Positions 1-6,935 are shown, counted from the stretch's first letter. The stretch is 9,361 bases of DNA from an uncultured Clostridia bacterium (GCA_947587775.1 CANPYD010000036.1:1-9361); one strand, 5' to 3'. Numbers and translations: made by a program. Notes: generated by a model from the letters alone, not told the origin.

Positions 1-1126
1 CCTTGGCGATAGACGAGCACTTTCCGGGATACAGCCCCTCTTCGCTCAGCTCCTCGGCGTCCACGGAGCCGTCCTCCACCGCAATGACCCCCATGGACAG
101 GCGGTTCAGGAATTCGTGCTTGCGGTTCCTGACCGCGTTGTATGCCCTCTGCAAGGGGATCATGCGGTCGACGACGGACGTCCCGAAAAAGGCGCCCGCG
201 AGGGGAATGCACGTCTGGCGGATAAACGGCAGGGTGCGCTCTCCTCTGTCCTTATTGCGGTAGGGAAGCGGTCCTTCATAGAGAAGGACGTCCCCCGCCA
301 CGATCTCCAACCGCCCGTCGGGATCCTGCTCCGTCGGACGGGAATACCGTTCAATGATGATCTCCGCATTTTCCAGTGCGGGACGGGCGGCGCCGTCGTG
401 CGGCGTTCTCCATCCGCCCGCCTGTGAAAAGGGTACGAGCGGGAAATCTTCGATGCTCCTGCCCGCAAGCTCGATTTTGTACTTCTCCTTGATCTCCGAG
501 ACGGGAACCGCCTTTGCATGGATGAGGCTCTTGACCTCTTCCATACTCTCGGCGGTGAGGCTGTCGGGATAGATCTCGAAGGGAGAGAGCGCCACGACGT
601 TGACGTCCCCCTCGCGGAGAGAATGCCCCGTCTCGTCCGTGCCGATGACGTTGCCGTCGTCAAAGTTCCATACGACCTTATAGAAGGCGGTGCCGCAGGT
701 CTCCGACCAGATCGTCGCACGGAGAATGATCTGATCGAGATCGAGACGGTTTTTGACCGATTTTAAGATATTGGAGCAGAGCCGTGCCGTCTTGATGTCC
801 GCCTCGCTGTCCGAAAAGGCGCGCACGCTGAGCGTCGGCCGCACCTTTGACAGGCGCGCAATACGGGTGTCGATCGTGGGTGCGATGTGGTTGAAGCACT
901 TGCGGGACTGCCAGTAGAACTCCTTGTCTTCCTGCACGAGATCCCCCGCGGGGGTGATGTCGCAATACTGGTTGCCGCTGACGAAATTCATATTGAGCTC
1001 CCAGCTCTTCTCGATGGAGCGCCGTGCCTCCCGCCGTGCCGCAAAATCCGATTGGATCTCCCTGACGAGCGCCTTCTTGCGATCCTCCTCCCGCTTCTCT
1101 TCGATGTCTTTGAGTTTTTTGTTCAT
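1..1126 (-). CDS. Phage portal protein, partial (C-terminus beyond the left edge)
   Basis: Portal proteins form the dodecameric ring at one capsid vertex; DNA is pumped through it by the terminase. About 375 residues are visible. The charged N-terminal helix (first ~30 residues, many Lys/Arg/Glu) leads into a segment with the order EKSWELNMNFVSGNQY, then NHIAPTIDTRIARLSKVRPT and a WSETCGTAFYKVVWNFD stretch. This order is typical of P22-type portals, where an early dispensable region is followed by the wing/stem core. Start: ATG at 1124-1126 with an SD AAGGAGGG at 1130-1137. It follows the 84-residue gene by 45 bases and sits downstream of the large terminase, the usual packaging-module order. 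The reading frame is open to the window edge, with no frameshift seen. The family call rests on reading and context, not an alignment; another head-tail connector is the main alternative. Confidence 0.8.
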   Translation of the reverse strand, partial: MNKKLKDIEEKREEDRKKALVREIQSDFAARREARRSIEKSWELNMNFVSGNQYCDITPAGDLVQEDKEFYWQSRKCFNHIAPTIDTRIARLSKVRPTLSVRAFSDSEADIKTARLCSNILKSVKNRLDLDQIILRATIWSETCGTAFYKVVWNFDDGNVIGTDETGHSLREGDVNVVALSPFEIYPDSLTAESMEEVKSLIHAKAVPVSEIKEKYKIELAGRSIEDFPLVPFSQAGGWRTPHDGAARPALENAEIIIERYSRPTEQDPDGRLEIVAGDVLLYEGPLPYRNKDRGERTLPFIRQTCIPLAGAFFGTSVVDRMIPLQRAYNAVRNRKHEFLNRLSMGVIAVEDGSVDAEELSEEGLYPGKCSSIAK

Positions 1127-1171
1127 GATCCCTCCTTGTTTTCTCCCCTGTTCCGCGGGGCGCGGATGGCG

Positions 1172-1426
1172 CTACTCTCCGCCGAGCTCTTTCAGAAGCC
1201 GCTGTTTTTCCTTTTCGAGCTCCTCGTCCGAGAGCGCCGAATAATCCGTCCCGTCTTCCAGAAGCAGTTTTACCGCCTTCAGATCGGGCGGGACGTCCTT
1301 TTTTGTCTCCTTACGGCGGACGAGACGGAGATCTCCTTCCTTTGCGTCGTACTCCTCCGTCACTTCCTCCACCGTATAGCCGAGCGCCACCTTCAATAGC
1401 GCGTCGCGGATCTTATCCTCCTGCAT
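1172..1426 (-). CDS. Small phage protein between terminase and portal; resembles the C-terminal part of small terminases
   Basis: This is an 84-residue acidic, helical protein. Residues ~10-55 read ALGYTVEEVTEEYD, then a basic strand (LRLVRRKETKK) and VPPDLKAVKLLLED. I recall that pattern (Lys/Arg-rich strand, then PPD and a hydrophobic helix) from the C-terminal part of some phage small terminase subunits, which carry an N-terminal DNA-binding helix-turn-helix absent here. The last ~25 residues are Glu/Lys-rich and probably coiled. The ATG at 1424-1426 lies inside the end of terL (14-base overlap) and has a strong SD GAGGAGGGG at 1432-1440, so translational coupling is likely. The portal gene follows on the same strand. 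It could equally be an unrelated morphogenesis or packaging accessory; the small-terminase link is an inference from memory. Confidence 0.7.
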   Translation of the reverse strand: MQEDKIRDALLKVALGYTVEEVTEEYDAKEGDLRLVRRKETKKDVPPDLKAVKLLLEDGTDYSALSDEELEKEKQRLLKELGGE

Positions 1427-2885
1427 GTTTGCCCCTCCTCAGCGTCCGGATCCTCCTCTCTTTGTCGAGGGCGATCTCGCTCTTGTGTTTTTCTGTCTTT
1501 GCGGGCCGCGGGCGGCTCATCAGGTAATAGCGGAGCTCGTCCATGGCGTGATCGTCCCGTTTGACGGGGCTCTCGTCCCCTCCCCAGAAATATCCCTTGA
1601 ATTCGCGGATCATATTGGGACAGTTCGAGAAGATATAGAGGTCGGGCGTCCCGTTGGTGCGGGAGAGATAGCTCTTCACCTGTGCGATGCCGCTGAACAC
1701 GTCCTTGTTGACCCGCGTATCGACGAGAATATCCCGCTCGTAGAAGAGTTCGGAGACCGATTTTTGGGCGGAGAGCGTGCGCTGTCCCGCGGCGGGGTCG
1801 ATGAGCGCGGAGATCCTGCCCTTTGCGTCCCGTTTCCAGTCCAGCTTCTCGCAGATGCGCTTGATCGCCTCGGTATGCTGATCCACATCCTTCCCCGCAG
1901 CATAGTGCTCCGCAACGACATAGACATTCCCGTCGAAATCGGTGCAATACCAATGGGCGGACAGCGGATTTTTGAGCCCGGGGTCGATGGAAATGTTGTC
2001 CTGCCACTCCTTGGGAACGGGAAAGGGATCGATGACGTGCACGCTCTCGTCGAATTCGGGATAGACGAGCCCTTCCCGCGTGCAGAATTTCCCGTAGCGG
2101 CGGGATTGGAGCGTCGTCTCGTCCATGTTAGCCGTGAGCGCCGCGATCTCTTTTTTCGAGAGAAAGGGATTGTCCGCCCATTCCATGAACTCGTACCAGA
2201 TCTCCTTGTTTGCTCTCCTGTTGAGATAGATCTCCTCATAGACGAAGGTCAGTCCTTTCAAAGGGGTCATGGTGCCGAAGATGTCTCCGCGGCGGTCGAG
2301 GACGCGCATCACGCACTCCTCGTAGATGTCCTGCGGCGGCTCCTCGTCGAACCATACAAAGTCCAGAGAACTCCCCTGAAAGCGCTCCCTGCCCTGATCG
2401 CAGCTCTTGAAGCCGATGACGGAGATCCCGCCGAAGACATTCTTGATACGAATCTGATCGATGACGCCCCCTTCGGGAAAATCCTTGCGCCCGCTCGACA
2501 TCCCGATGTCCTCGATCCAGTCGGGGCGGAGATAGTGCAGGATCTTCTGCTGCGCCACGTCCCGCTGGACCTGCGAGGTGAGCGAGACGACCCATCCGAA
2601 CACATCCTTCTTGTTTTTGCGGTAAGGATGGTTCCCGCGCGCCATCCAAACCGCCTCGACCGCCCCGCACTCCGTCTTTCCCGAGCGGTTCCCCCCGAAC
2701 ACCCAGCGGTTGCGCTTTTTGCATTTATGGAAGGCGAGCTGTTTTTTGTGTTTTTTCCGTCCCGTATTGTAACGGGCGAGCATGTCCGACTCCGCCCGCT
2801 TCTTCTGCTCCCGTTCGATCGCGCGGATCTTTATCAATATTTCGTCCATTTTCGCTAAAAGAATCTCTTTCACTCTCCGCGCCAT
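1413..2885 (-). CDS. terL: Phage terminase large subunit (packaging ATPase/nuclease)
   Basis: This is the motor that cuts concatemeric phage DNA and drives it through the portal into the prohead. The 490-residue length is normal. The N-terminal ~45 residues are a basic helix. Walker A is GGNRSGKT (64-71), Walker B is DFVWFDEE (175-182) with the catalytic Glu, and the coupling motif is GTMTP (204-208). The RNase H-like nuclease follows: SIDPG with Asp301, LIDPAAG with Asp363, and DDHAMDELRYY with Asp445/Asp449 as the metal ligands. All key residues are present, so the protein looks functional. The start is uncertain. ATG 2885 has an in-frame TAG two codons upstream and no SD, only a TATCTT hexamer five bases upstream; Met13 is an alternative. 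Upstream, where a small terminase is expected, lies an opposing gene only 16 bases away. Confidence 0.93.
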   Translation of the reverse strand: MARRVKEILLAKMDEILIKIRAIEREQKKRAESDMLARYNTGRKKHKKQLAFHKCKKRNRWVFGGNRSGKTECGAVEAVWMARGNHPYRKNKKDVFGWVVSLTSQVQRDVAQQKILHYLRPDWIEDIGMSSGRKDFPEGGVIDQIRIKNVFGGISVIGFKSCDQGRERFQGSSLDFVWFDEEPPQDIYEECVMRVLDRRGDIFGTMTPLKGLTFVYEEIYLNRRANKEIWYEFMEWADNPFLSKKEIAALTANMDETTLQSRRYGKFCTREGLVYPEFDESVHVIDPFPVPKEWQDNISIDPGLKNPLSAHWYCTDFDGNVYVVAEHYAAGKDVDQHTEAIKRICEKLDWKRDAKGRISALIDPAAGQRTLSAQKSVSELFYERDILVDTRVNKDVFSGIAQVKSYLSRTNGTPDLYIFSNCPNMIREFKGYFWGGDESPVKRDDHAMDELRYYLMSRPRPAKTEKHKSEIALDKERRIRTLRRGKHAGG

Positions 2886-2889
2886 CCGC

Positions 2890-2901
2890 TAAGATAGCGC
2901 T
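2890..2901 (+). promoter_or_regulatory. Possible -10 element directly before the start (leaderless-type), shared between two divergent genes
   Basis: TAAGAT (2890-2895) is followed by six bases and the ATG at 2902, the TANNNT-N6-ATG spacing known from leaderless transcripts. On the minus strand the same bases give TATCTT (2891-2896), five bases before the terL ATG. Neither gene has a recognisable SD. No good -35 is seen; TTTCAC at 2868-2873 with a 16-base spacer is the best and is poor. The 8-base palindrome TAGCGCTA (2895-2902) covers the plus-strand start. Suggestive only. Confidence 0.3.
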
Positions 2902-3588
2902 ATGAAACGATTTACGGTCATTGTTTCCCTGTTGCTGCTTGTCTTTTTCGTGCCGCCCGCCCCGCAGAGGGCGCAGGCAGCCGAAGAGCGCTATGCCGCG
3001 GCCGTCGAGGCGGACGTGTGGTTCTATGCTTCCGACAACGAGAACTCCCGCCTCTTTCTGCTCCCCGCGACCTATTACGTCAAGGTGCTCTCCGAGGGGG
3101 AAACATTCACCCGTGTGGAGTATCTCACCGACGACGCCCCCTACCAAAAAATCTCTGGCTATTGCCGCACCGAAGATCTCCTCTTTGTGGATTACATCCC
3201 CGTGCGGCCCTTCCTCAGAAAAGAAGTCACTCTCTCCTACACCCTGCCGCAGACGGGCGGGCTGGGGGGCGGCTCCTTCTCGACGGTGGAAAAGACCTTC
3301 GTCTACTACGGGCACCGCTATGAGGGCGACACGCTCTATTACTACGTCCTCTCGGGAGACACCTTCGACTATATCCCCGCGGAAAAAGAGCTCGAATATG
3401 AGAAAAACACCGACTGTCTCGACTACCTCGCCGCCCAGAGCGCCTCGGCAGAAGCGGAGAAGGCGCAGGGTGGCATGAATGCGTCGGCCATTCTCGTCAT
3501 CTGCATTGCCTGCGCCGCGGCGATCGCGATCGCCGTGCTCGTCGTCCGCGGAAAACGTCCGCCCGCCATAGAAGATCACGAAGACTGA
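2902..3588 (+). CDS. Secreted SH3-like protein with a C-terminal membrane anchor, function unknown
   Basis: This 228-residue protein belongs to no family I can name. Residues 1-26 form a signal peptide (MKRF, then a Leu/Val-rich core, ending AQA before AEE). Residues ~30-110 look like a bacterial SH3-type beta domain: alternating hydrophobics, YVKVLSEGETFTRVEYL, then a GYCRTEDLLFVD closing strand. A Tyr-rich beta segment follows (~110-170). After a short acidic linker a single membrane helix spans ~195-215, ending in RGKRP and an acidic tail. This topology puts the domain outside the cell and a short tail inside. The gene runs against its neighbours: its start is 16 bases from the terL start, and its 3' end overlaps the convergent 169-residue gene by 13 bases. 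The layout resembles that of the 853-residue protein further right. It could be a host envelope protein or a phage cargo (moron) gene; I cannot decide. Confidence 0.8.
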   Translation: MKRFTVIVSLLLLVFFVPPAPQRAQAAEERYAAAVEADVWFYASDNENSRLFLLPATYYVKVLSEGETFTRVEYLTDDAPYQKISGYCRTEDLLFVDYIPVRPFLRKEVTLSYTLPQTGGLGGGSFSTVEKTFVYYGHRYEGDTLYYYVLSGDTFDYIPAEKELEYEKNTDCLDYLAAQSASAEAEKAQGGMNASAILVICIACAAAIAIAVLVVRGKRPPAIEDHED

Positions 3589-4085
3589 CAGTTCACCCGC
3601 CCGCAGCACCGCCTGTAAGGAACGGCGAGCTCCTTTCCCTCCCCGATCGCCCGCAAGACGCGCGTGAACAGATCCCCCGTCTCCTCGAGAAATCTCTCCT
3701 TCGTCCACCCGTGAAGGAGGAGATAGGTCGCCATCTTGCGAAGAAGCCTCTCCTGCCTGCGGAAGTAGTGCCGCTCCGTGTAGCGGAGCCCGAAGCGGGA
3801 AAACTTTTCCCTCAAAACCTTCTCCCTGCGGAAATACTTATATTCGAGAAGATAGTTCTCCTCCTCCGAAAGGAGCGGGAGAATTTTTTCGAGGAGCGCA
3901 CGGAGCGAAGAAAGCGCCTCGCGCAAGCGGATCTCTTCCGCAATCCCCGCGGCAATCTCATCCGCCGCCCGAAAATTTTTGTAAGACAGGAGCGCTTTGT
4001 TCGAAACGGCACAGTCCACCGCCTCTTCCATCTGCCCGAGCATCGGGTAGGAATACAACAAAGCCTTTACATAATCGTAGTCCAC
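3576..4085 (-). CDS. Putative phage-type regulator with a sigma-region-4 / ArpU-RinA-like segment, under a LexA box
   Basis: This 169-residue, mostly helical protein has no firm family assignment. Residues ~1-70 form charged helices (SYPMLGQMEEAVD, then EEIRLREALSSLRALLEKI). Residues ~72-122 read LSEEENYLLEYKYFRR, then a short turn and RYTERHYFRRQERLLRKM. That shape matches sigma-70 region 4 and the ArpU/RinA-type regulators that switch on phage late genes, where a recognition helix follows an acidic LxEYKYF-like helix. The C-terminus is basic with a CCGRVNC tail. It starts at GTG 4083-4085, chosen for the SD AAGGAGGA at 4089-4096, and its stop lies within the end of the opposing gene. Regulators of this kind commonly precede terminase genes, and terL lies downstream on the same strand. 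A consensus LexA operator 37-50 bases upstream predicts SOS induction. The regulator role is an inference from fold pattern and position. Confidence 0.75.
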   Translation of the reverse strand: MDYDYVKALLYSYPMLGQMEEAVDCAVSNKALLSYKNFRAADEIAAGIAEEIRLREALSSLRALLEKILPLLSEEENYLLEYKYFRREKVLREKFSRFGLRYTERHYFRRQERLLRKMATYLLLHGWTKERFLEETGDLFTRVLRAIGEGKELAVPYRRCCGRVNCQSS

Positions 4086-4088
4086 GCT

Positions 4089-4096
4089 TCCTCCTT
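4089..4096 (-). promoter_or_regulatory. Shine-Dalgarno that fixes the GTG start of the 169-residue protein
   Basis: Read on the minus strand this is AAGGAGGA, three bases before the GTG at 4083-4085. It is among the strongest SD sequences in the window and the reason to accept a non-ATG start; no competing ATG nearby has a comparable site. Confidence 0.8.
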
Positions 4097-4121
4097 CGGC
4101 CGTTCCGCCTTATTTGTTTTC

Positions 4122-4135
4122 CGAACGTTTGTTCG
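4122..4135 (-). promoter_or_regulatory. LexA (DinR) operator, SOS box
   Basis: The sequence is CGAAC-GTTT-GTTCG on the plus strand and CGAAC-AAAC-GTTCG on the minus strand. Both arms match the Gram-positive LexA consensus CGAAC-N4-GTTCG exactly, and the minus-strand reading also fits the purine-any-purine-pyrimidine centre known from Bacillus subtilis. It lies 37-50 bases upstream of the GTG start of the 169-residue gene and about 125 bases upstream of the promoter of the 853-residue gene, so the minus-strand gene is the natural target. Confidence 0.8.
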
Positions 4136-4163
4136 CATTTATCTTATCATACAAACTTGACAA
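4136..4163 (-). promoter_or_regulatory. Weak candidate promoter for the 169-residue gene, abutting the LexA box
   Basis: On the minus strand, TTGTCA (4158-4163) and TAAATG (4136-4141) are 16 bases apart; TAAGAT (4141-4146) and TATGAT (4146-4151) are other -10 candidates in the same stretch. In each case the start point would fall on or close to the LexA box, a position suited to repression. The exact hexamers are uncertain. Confidence 0.4.
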
Positions 4164-4218
4164 TCGGCGGCAGGTATGACATTTTTTTTGAAAAATTTTT
4201 TTGTCCCAAAAAAGAAAC

Positions 4219-4233
4219 CCCGCAAAGGGCGGG
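4219..4233. terminator. Possible terminator-like hairpin in the divergent spacer
   Basis: CCCGC (4219-4223) pairs with GCGGG (4229-4233) around an AAAGG loop, and a bulged AAAC/GTTT pairing extends the stem. T-runs occur on both sides in the matching orientation: CTTTTTT on the minus strand and TTTTTTT at 4244-4250 on the plus strand, eleven bases away. It could stop plus-strand transcripts coming from the 228-residue gene, but no transcript clearly needs it. The rest of 4086-4321 is AT-rich spacer with promoters and the LexA box and no gene. Confidence 0.35.
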
Positions 4234-4260
4234 AAGTTTACGGTTTTTTTCCGCAGGAAA

Positions 4261-4289
4261 TTGCTTTTTTCGCGCACGCGTGTTATAAT
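4261..4289 (+). promoter_or_regulatory. Sigma-A promoter with extended -10 for the 853-residue gene
   Basis: TTGCTT (4261-4266), a 17-base spacer and TATAAT (4284-4289), with TG at 4281-4282 giving the extended -10 form TGTTATAAT. The predicted start point near 4296 leaves a leader of about 26 bases to the ATG at 4322. A- and T-tracts just upstream (4180-4210) could help the promoter. Confidence 0.8.
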
Positions 4290-4321
4290 GTGGGCAGAAA
4301 GAAATTCTGTTTCGCGGATCC

Positions 4322-6883
4322 ATGGGAAAAATCATGAAGTTTTTACGAATGAAACACAACAGAATATGGATCGTCCTGTTCGCCCTTCTTGCCGTATGCA
4401 CGTTCGGGGGGCTCTTCTTCATGGGGAAAACGGCCGTTTCCGCAGCCGGGCCCGTGCAGCTTGACGGCGCCAAGGCGTCCCTGTTCCTGCCCGAAAGCTA
4501 CGAACAGTATCTGAAACTTGAATCGCCGTCGGACATTGCCGTCTGCGAGAGATATATCGCCATTGCCGAGGAAAAAGATCTGTACATTTTCGACCGCAAA
4601 GCGGAAAATGCCGTCTACCATAAATTTTCGCACGGACAAAAAATCTCCAAAATTCAATTTTCCGCCGAGGAACGTTTATATTTTTCAGATGCATCCCTCT
4701 CTTTTTATGAGCTTCCTCTCTCCGATCCCGATTCTCTTACGGCAAGCAAATTCGATACTCCGCTTACGACCTTCCTGATCGAAGGAGAGACCCTTTTCGA
4801 AGTTTCCACTGCAAACGGAAGTACCATTTATTGCTATGCTTCTCTCGCCAATCCGTCGGGAAGCGTTGAATTTGATAGTAGCAAAAACACTCTCGTCCCG
4901 CGTCTTGCCTTTTCGGATGGAAAATTCTATACCGTGTGCGAAAAAACCGTCACGATCTATTCGCGTGATGACGGAACCCAAGGCTATACGGAATCCGATT
5001 CCTTCACCCTCTATCCCAATCCGAAGGACGTAAAATCGGTCGCAGTCGTCGGAAATACCATGTATTACACCGTCGGCAGCTCGGAAACCGAGAGCGGTCT
5101 CTATACTTACGATCTCACGACGCAGGAAAACATTCTGCTCTTTGAAGGGGACGGGTACGGGGCGCTGACTTCTTTCGGCGGCAAGCTGTATGCCGTCAAG
5201 GGCAACGGGGTCATCGAGTACGAGATCGAAGACGGGCTCCGTCCCACGGGGTACGAGATCGCCTCCGCTTCCGATTCCGTCAAACGCCTCTCGGGCGCGC
5301 AGGATATCGCCCGTGCGCGGTCTCTCCTCGTCACGGCGGACAGCGGCAACAACCGCCTTTCCGTCTACGATATGGAAAAGGACGCCTATTCGGTGATCCC
5401 CCTTACCTATGCTCCGGCGCTCGTCGCAACGGACGGGACGCGGATCGCCGCCGCCGCGGGGAATACGGTCTATGTCTACCGGAAAAACGTGCTCACGGGG
5501 CAATGGGATGAGACAGCCTATCCCCTCGAAGCGGACGACGCCATCAAGGGGCTCTCCTTTGTCTATGAAAAACTCTACTACGTCTCCGAACACTATCACG
5601 GGGTGATCGGCGAGACGCGGAAGGCGCTCAACCACGGCACGCCCGCAGGACTTGCGAGCGACCTCTATGGGGGGCTGTACATCGCATATACCGATCTTAC
5701 CGTCAATAAATTCGCGGAAGAGAACTTCCTGACGCAGAACGAAATCGGCGAGCGGCTTTCCTTCCGCCTTCCCGAGGGATTCCGCGCGCTCCGTGCCGAC
5801 TTTGAGGGCGACCTCTTCTGTTTAGACGCGAGCGGAGCCCTGTACCGCAACGGCGAAGCGTACGCCGAGATCGACGGCGCGGACTTTGTTTACAGCGAAG
5901 TTTCCCTCAAACCCACGTCTTTTGCGCTCGGATTCGAGGACAGCGCGGTCTATCTCAACTTCGGAGATCTCATTCTCAAAACAGAAGCGCTCGGATTCCC
6001 CACCCTCGGCAGTATCGGCGCGGAAGGCGTCTATGAAGAGATCAACCATGTCCATGCTCCCGGGGCTGCGGACGGAAACGGTGTGACGCTCGTAGACGTC
6101 CGCGGGGGGGCAGTCGGGATCGAAGTGGATCTTGCCGCACTTGATGCGGAGACGGAATACTTCCCCTTCGCTTCCTACTCCCGCACGGCGGAAGACAGGC
6201 GCGGCGTTCTCTTGGCGGAAGCGGGCGATTACCGCCTGATCGCCCTCTACGGCGGACATGCCTATGAGGTACAGCTCTTCCGCGCGTCGCAGGTCACCGA
6301 CGCAAAGGCGGCCGTGACAGAGAGCACACAGGGCGTATTTCTTTCGAGTCCCTGCGCGCTCTACAACTATCCCTGCGTCACGGCGGCGCACGGGGAGACC
6401 CTTCCGCGGGGAGAGCGCGTCAAGATCCTCTCCATTGTGAAGGCGGATCCCGACGCCGCACCGCCCGACTACGGCTACGACTTCGCCTATGTGGAGGCGG
6501 AAACAAACGCCCGCACGCAAATGTACGGGTATGTGCCCCTCTCCTTCCTCACCGAAGTGGATCCGTCGGGCACGGAGAGCAGCAGTTACGAGCTCGTCAA
6601 GCTCAGAGAGGACGTCACCTTCACCGCCCTCGACGGAGAGCAAAAACCGGTCGCGAAGGATACCGAGGTACGCCTCTACACGCAAGAGGACGGCTCCCTT
6701 CTTGCCCGCTATACGGACGAGGACGGCACGGATTTCTATGCGGAAGTCTCCGAAAACATGATCGACCGCGGGGAATCGGACGCATGGCGGATCGCACTCA
6801 TCGTCTGCCTGTCCGTGCTCGCCGTGCTCATCGTGGGCGTGTACTTTTATCTTCTGCCGCGCGACAAAAAGAACAAACCATAA
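4322..6883 (+). CDS. Large exported, membrane-anchored protein with propeller-like repeats and C-terminal SH3-like domains, function unknown
   Basis: The protein has 853 residues. A hydrophobic N-terminal segment (~15-34) ending VSA before AGP at ~41 is a signal peptide or first membrane helix. Residues ~50-650 are repeated beta segments such as LYIFDRKAENAVY, FYTVCEKTVTIYSRDD and a TADSGNNRLSVYD stretch (from residue 338) that matches an NHL repeat; together they suggest a beta-propeller. Residues ~672-752 look like a bacterial SH3 domain closing with YGYVPLSFLTEVD, and a second similar one may span ~757-816. A membrane helix (~823-844) and a basic tail (PRDKKNKP) end the protein. No catalytic motif was found. 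The start is uncertain: ATG 4322, 4334 and 4349 all lack a convincing SD. It has its own promoter and the next gene has another, so it is probably monocistronic. A surface-binding or envelope-sensing role is possible but unproven. Confidence 0.85.
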   Translation: MGKIMKFLRMKHNRIWIVLFALLAVCTFGGLFFMGKTAVSAAGPVQLDGAKASLFLPESYEQYLKLESPSDIAVCERYIAIAEEKDLYIFDRKAENAVYHKFSHGQKISKIQFSAEERLYFSDASLSFYELPLSDPDSLTASKFDTPLTTFLIEGETLFEVSTANGSTIYCYASLANPSGSVEFDSSKNTLVPRLAFSDGKFYTVCEKTVTIYSRDDGTQGYTESDSFTLYPNPKDVKSVAVVGNTMYYTVGSSETESGLYTYDLTTQENILLFEGDGYGALTSFGGKLYAVKGNGVIEYEIEDGLRPTGYEIASASDSVKRLSGAQDIARARSLLVTADSGNNRLSVYDMEKDAYSVIPLTYAPALVATDGTRIAAAAGNTVYVYRKNVLTGQWDETAYPLEADDAIKGLSFVYEKLYYVSEHYHGVIGETRKALNHGTPAGLASDLYGGLYIAYTDLTVNKFAEENFLTQNEIGERLSFRLPEGFRALRADFEGDLFCLDASGALYRNGEAYAEIDGADFVYSEVSLKPTSFALGFEDSAVYLNFGDLILKTEALGFPTLGSIGAEGVYEEINHVHAPGAADGNGVTLVDVRGGAVGIEVDLAALDAETEYFPFASYSRTAEDRRGVLLAEAGDYRLIALYGGHAYEVQLFRASQVTDAKAAVTESTQGVFLSSPCALYNYPCVTAAHGETLPRGERVKILSIVKADPDAAPPDYGYDFAYVEAETNARTQMYGYVPLSFLTEVDPSGTESSSYELVKLREDVTFTALDGEQKPVAKDTEVRLYTQEDGSLLARYTDEDGTDFYAEVSENMIDRGESDAWRIALIVCLSVLAVLIVGVYFYLLPRDKKNKP

Positions 6884-6906
6884 TGCCGAAAAGTGGGTTC
6901 GGATCC

Positions 6907-6935
6907 TTGACATTTTTTCAGATCCCAATTATAAT
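6907..6935 (+). promoter_or_regulatory. Consensus sigma-A promoter for the GH43 gene
   Basis: TTGACA (6907-6912), a 17-base spacer and TATAAT (6930-6935): both hexamers and the spacing are perfect consensus. The start point would be near 6942. GGATC (6901-6905) and GATCC (6921-6925) form an inverted repeat flanking the -35, a possible but weak operator. Such a strong promoter would need a repressor if the gene is substrate-controlled. Confidence 0.88.

Noticed and set aside
1425..2858. Plus-strand open frame of 477 codons opposite terL
   Set aside because: It is the codon-aligned antisense of terL, which has all ATPase and nuclease motifs; no SD or domain is visible.
2895..2902. TAGCGCTA palindrome as a phage attachment core at the terL junction
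   Set aside because: It is only 8 bases, with no second copy noted elsewhere in the window and no integrase nearby; it is more simply part of the overlapping start regions.
2725..3708. Minus-strand open frame of 327 codons spanning the 228-residue gene
   Set aside because: It overlaps three genes with much better support, has no SD, and its composition (Gly/Arg/Asp/Val-rich) is that of a frame antisense to GC-rich coding DNA.
4157..4180. TTGACA with TATGAC on the plus strand as a second promoter
   Set aside because: The spacer is only 12 bases; the promoter at 4261-4289 is far better.
6886..6919. CCGAA/TTCGG hairpin followed by a T-run as terminator of the 853-residue gene
   Set aside because: The stem is only 5 bp and the T-run begins 11 bases later, inside the next promoter's spacer.
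5822..6928. Minus-strand open frame of 368 codons opposite the 853-residue gene
   Set aside because: It is an antisense shadow in a GC-rich gene, with no recognisable motif or ribosome binding site.
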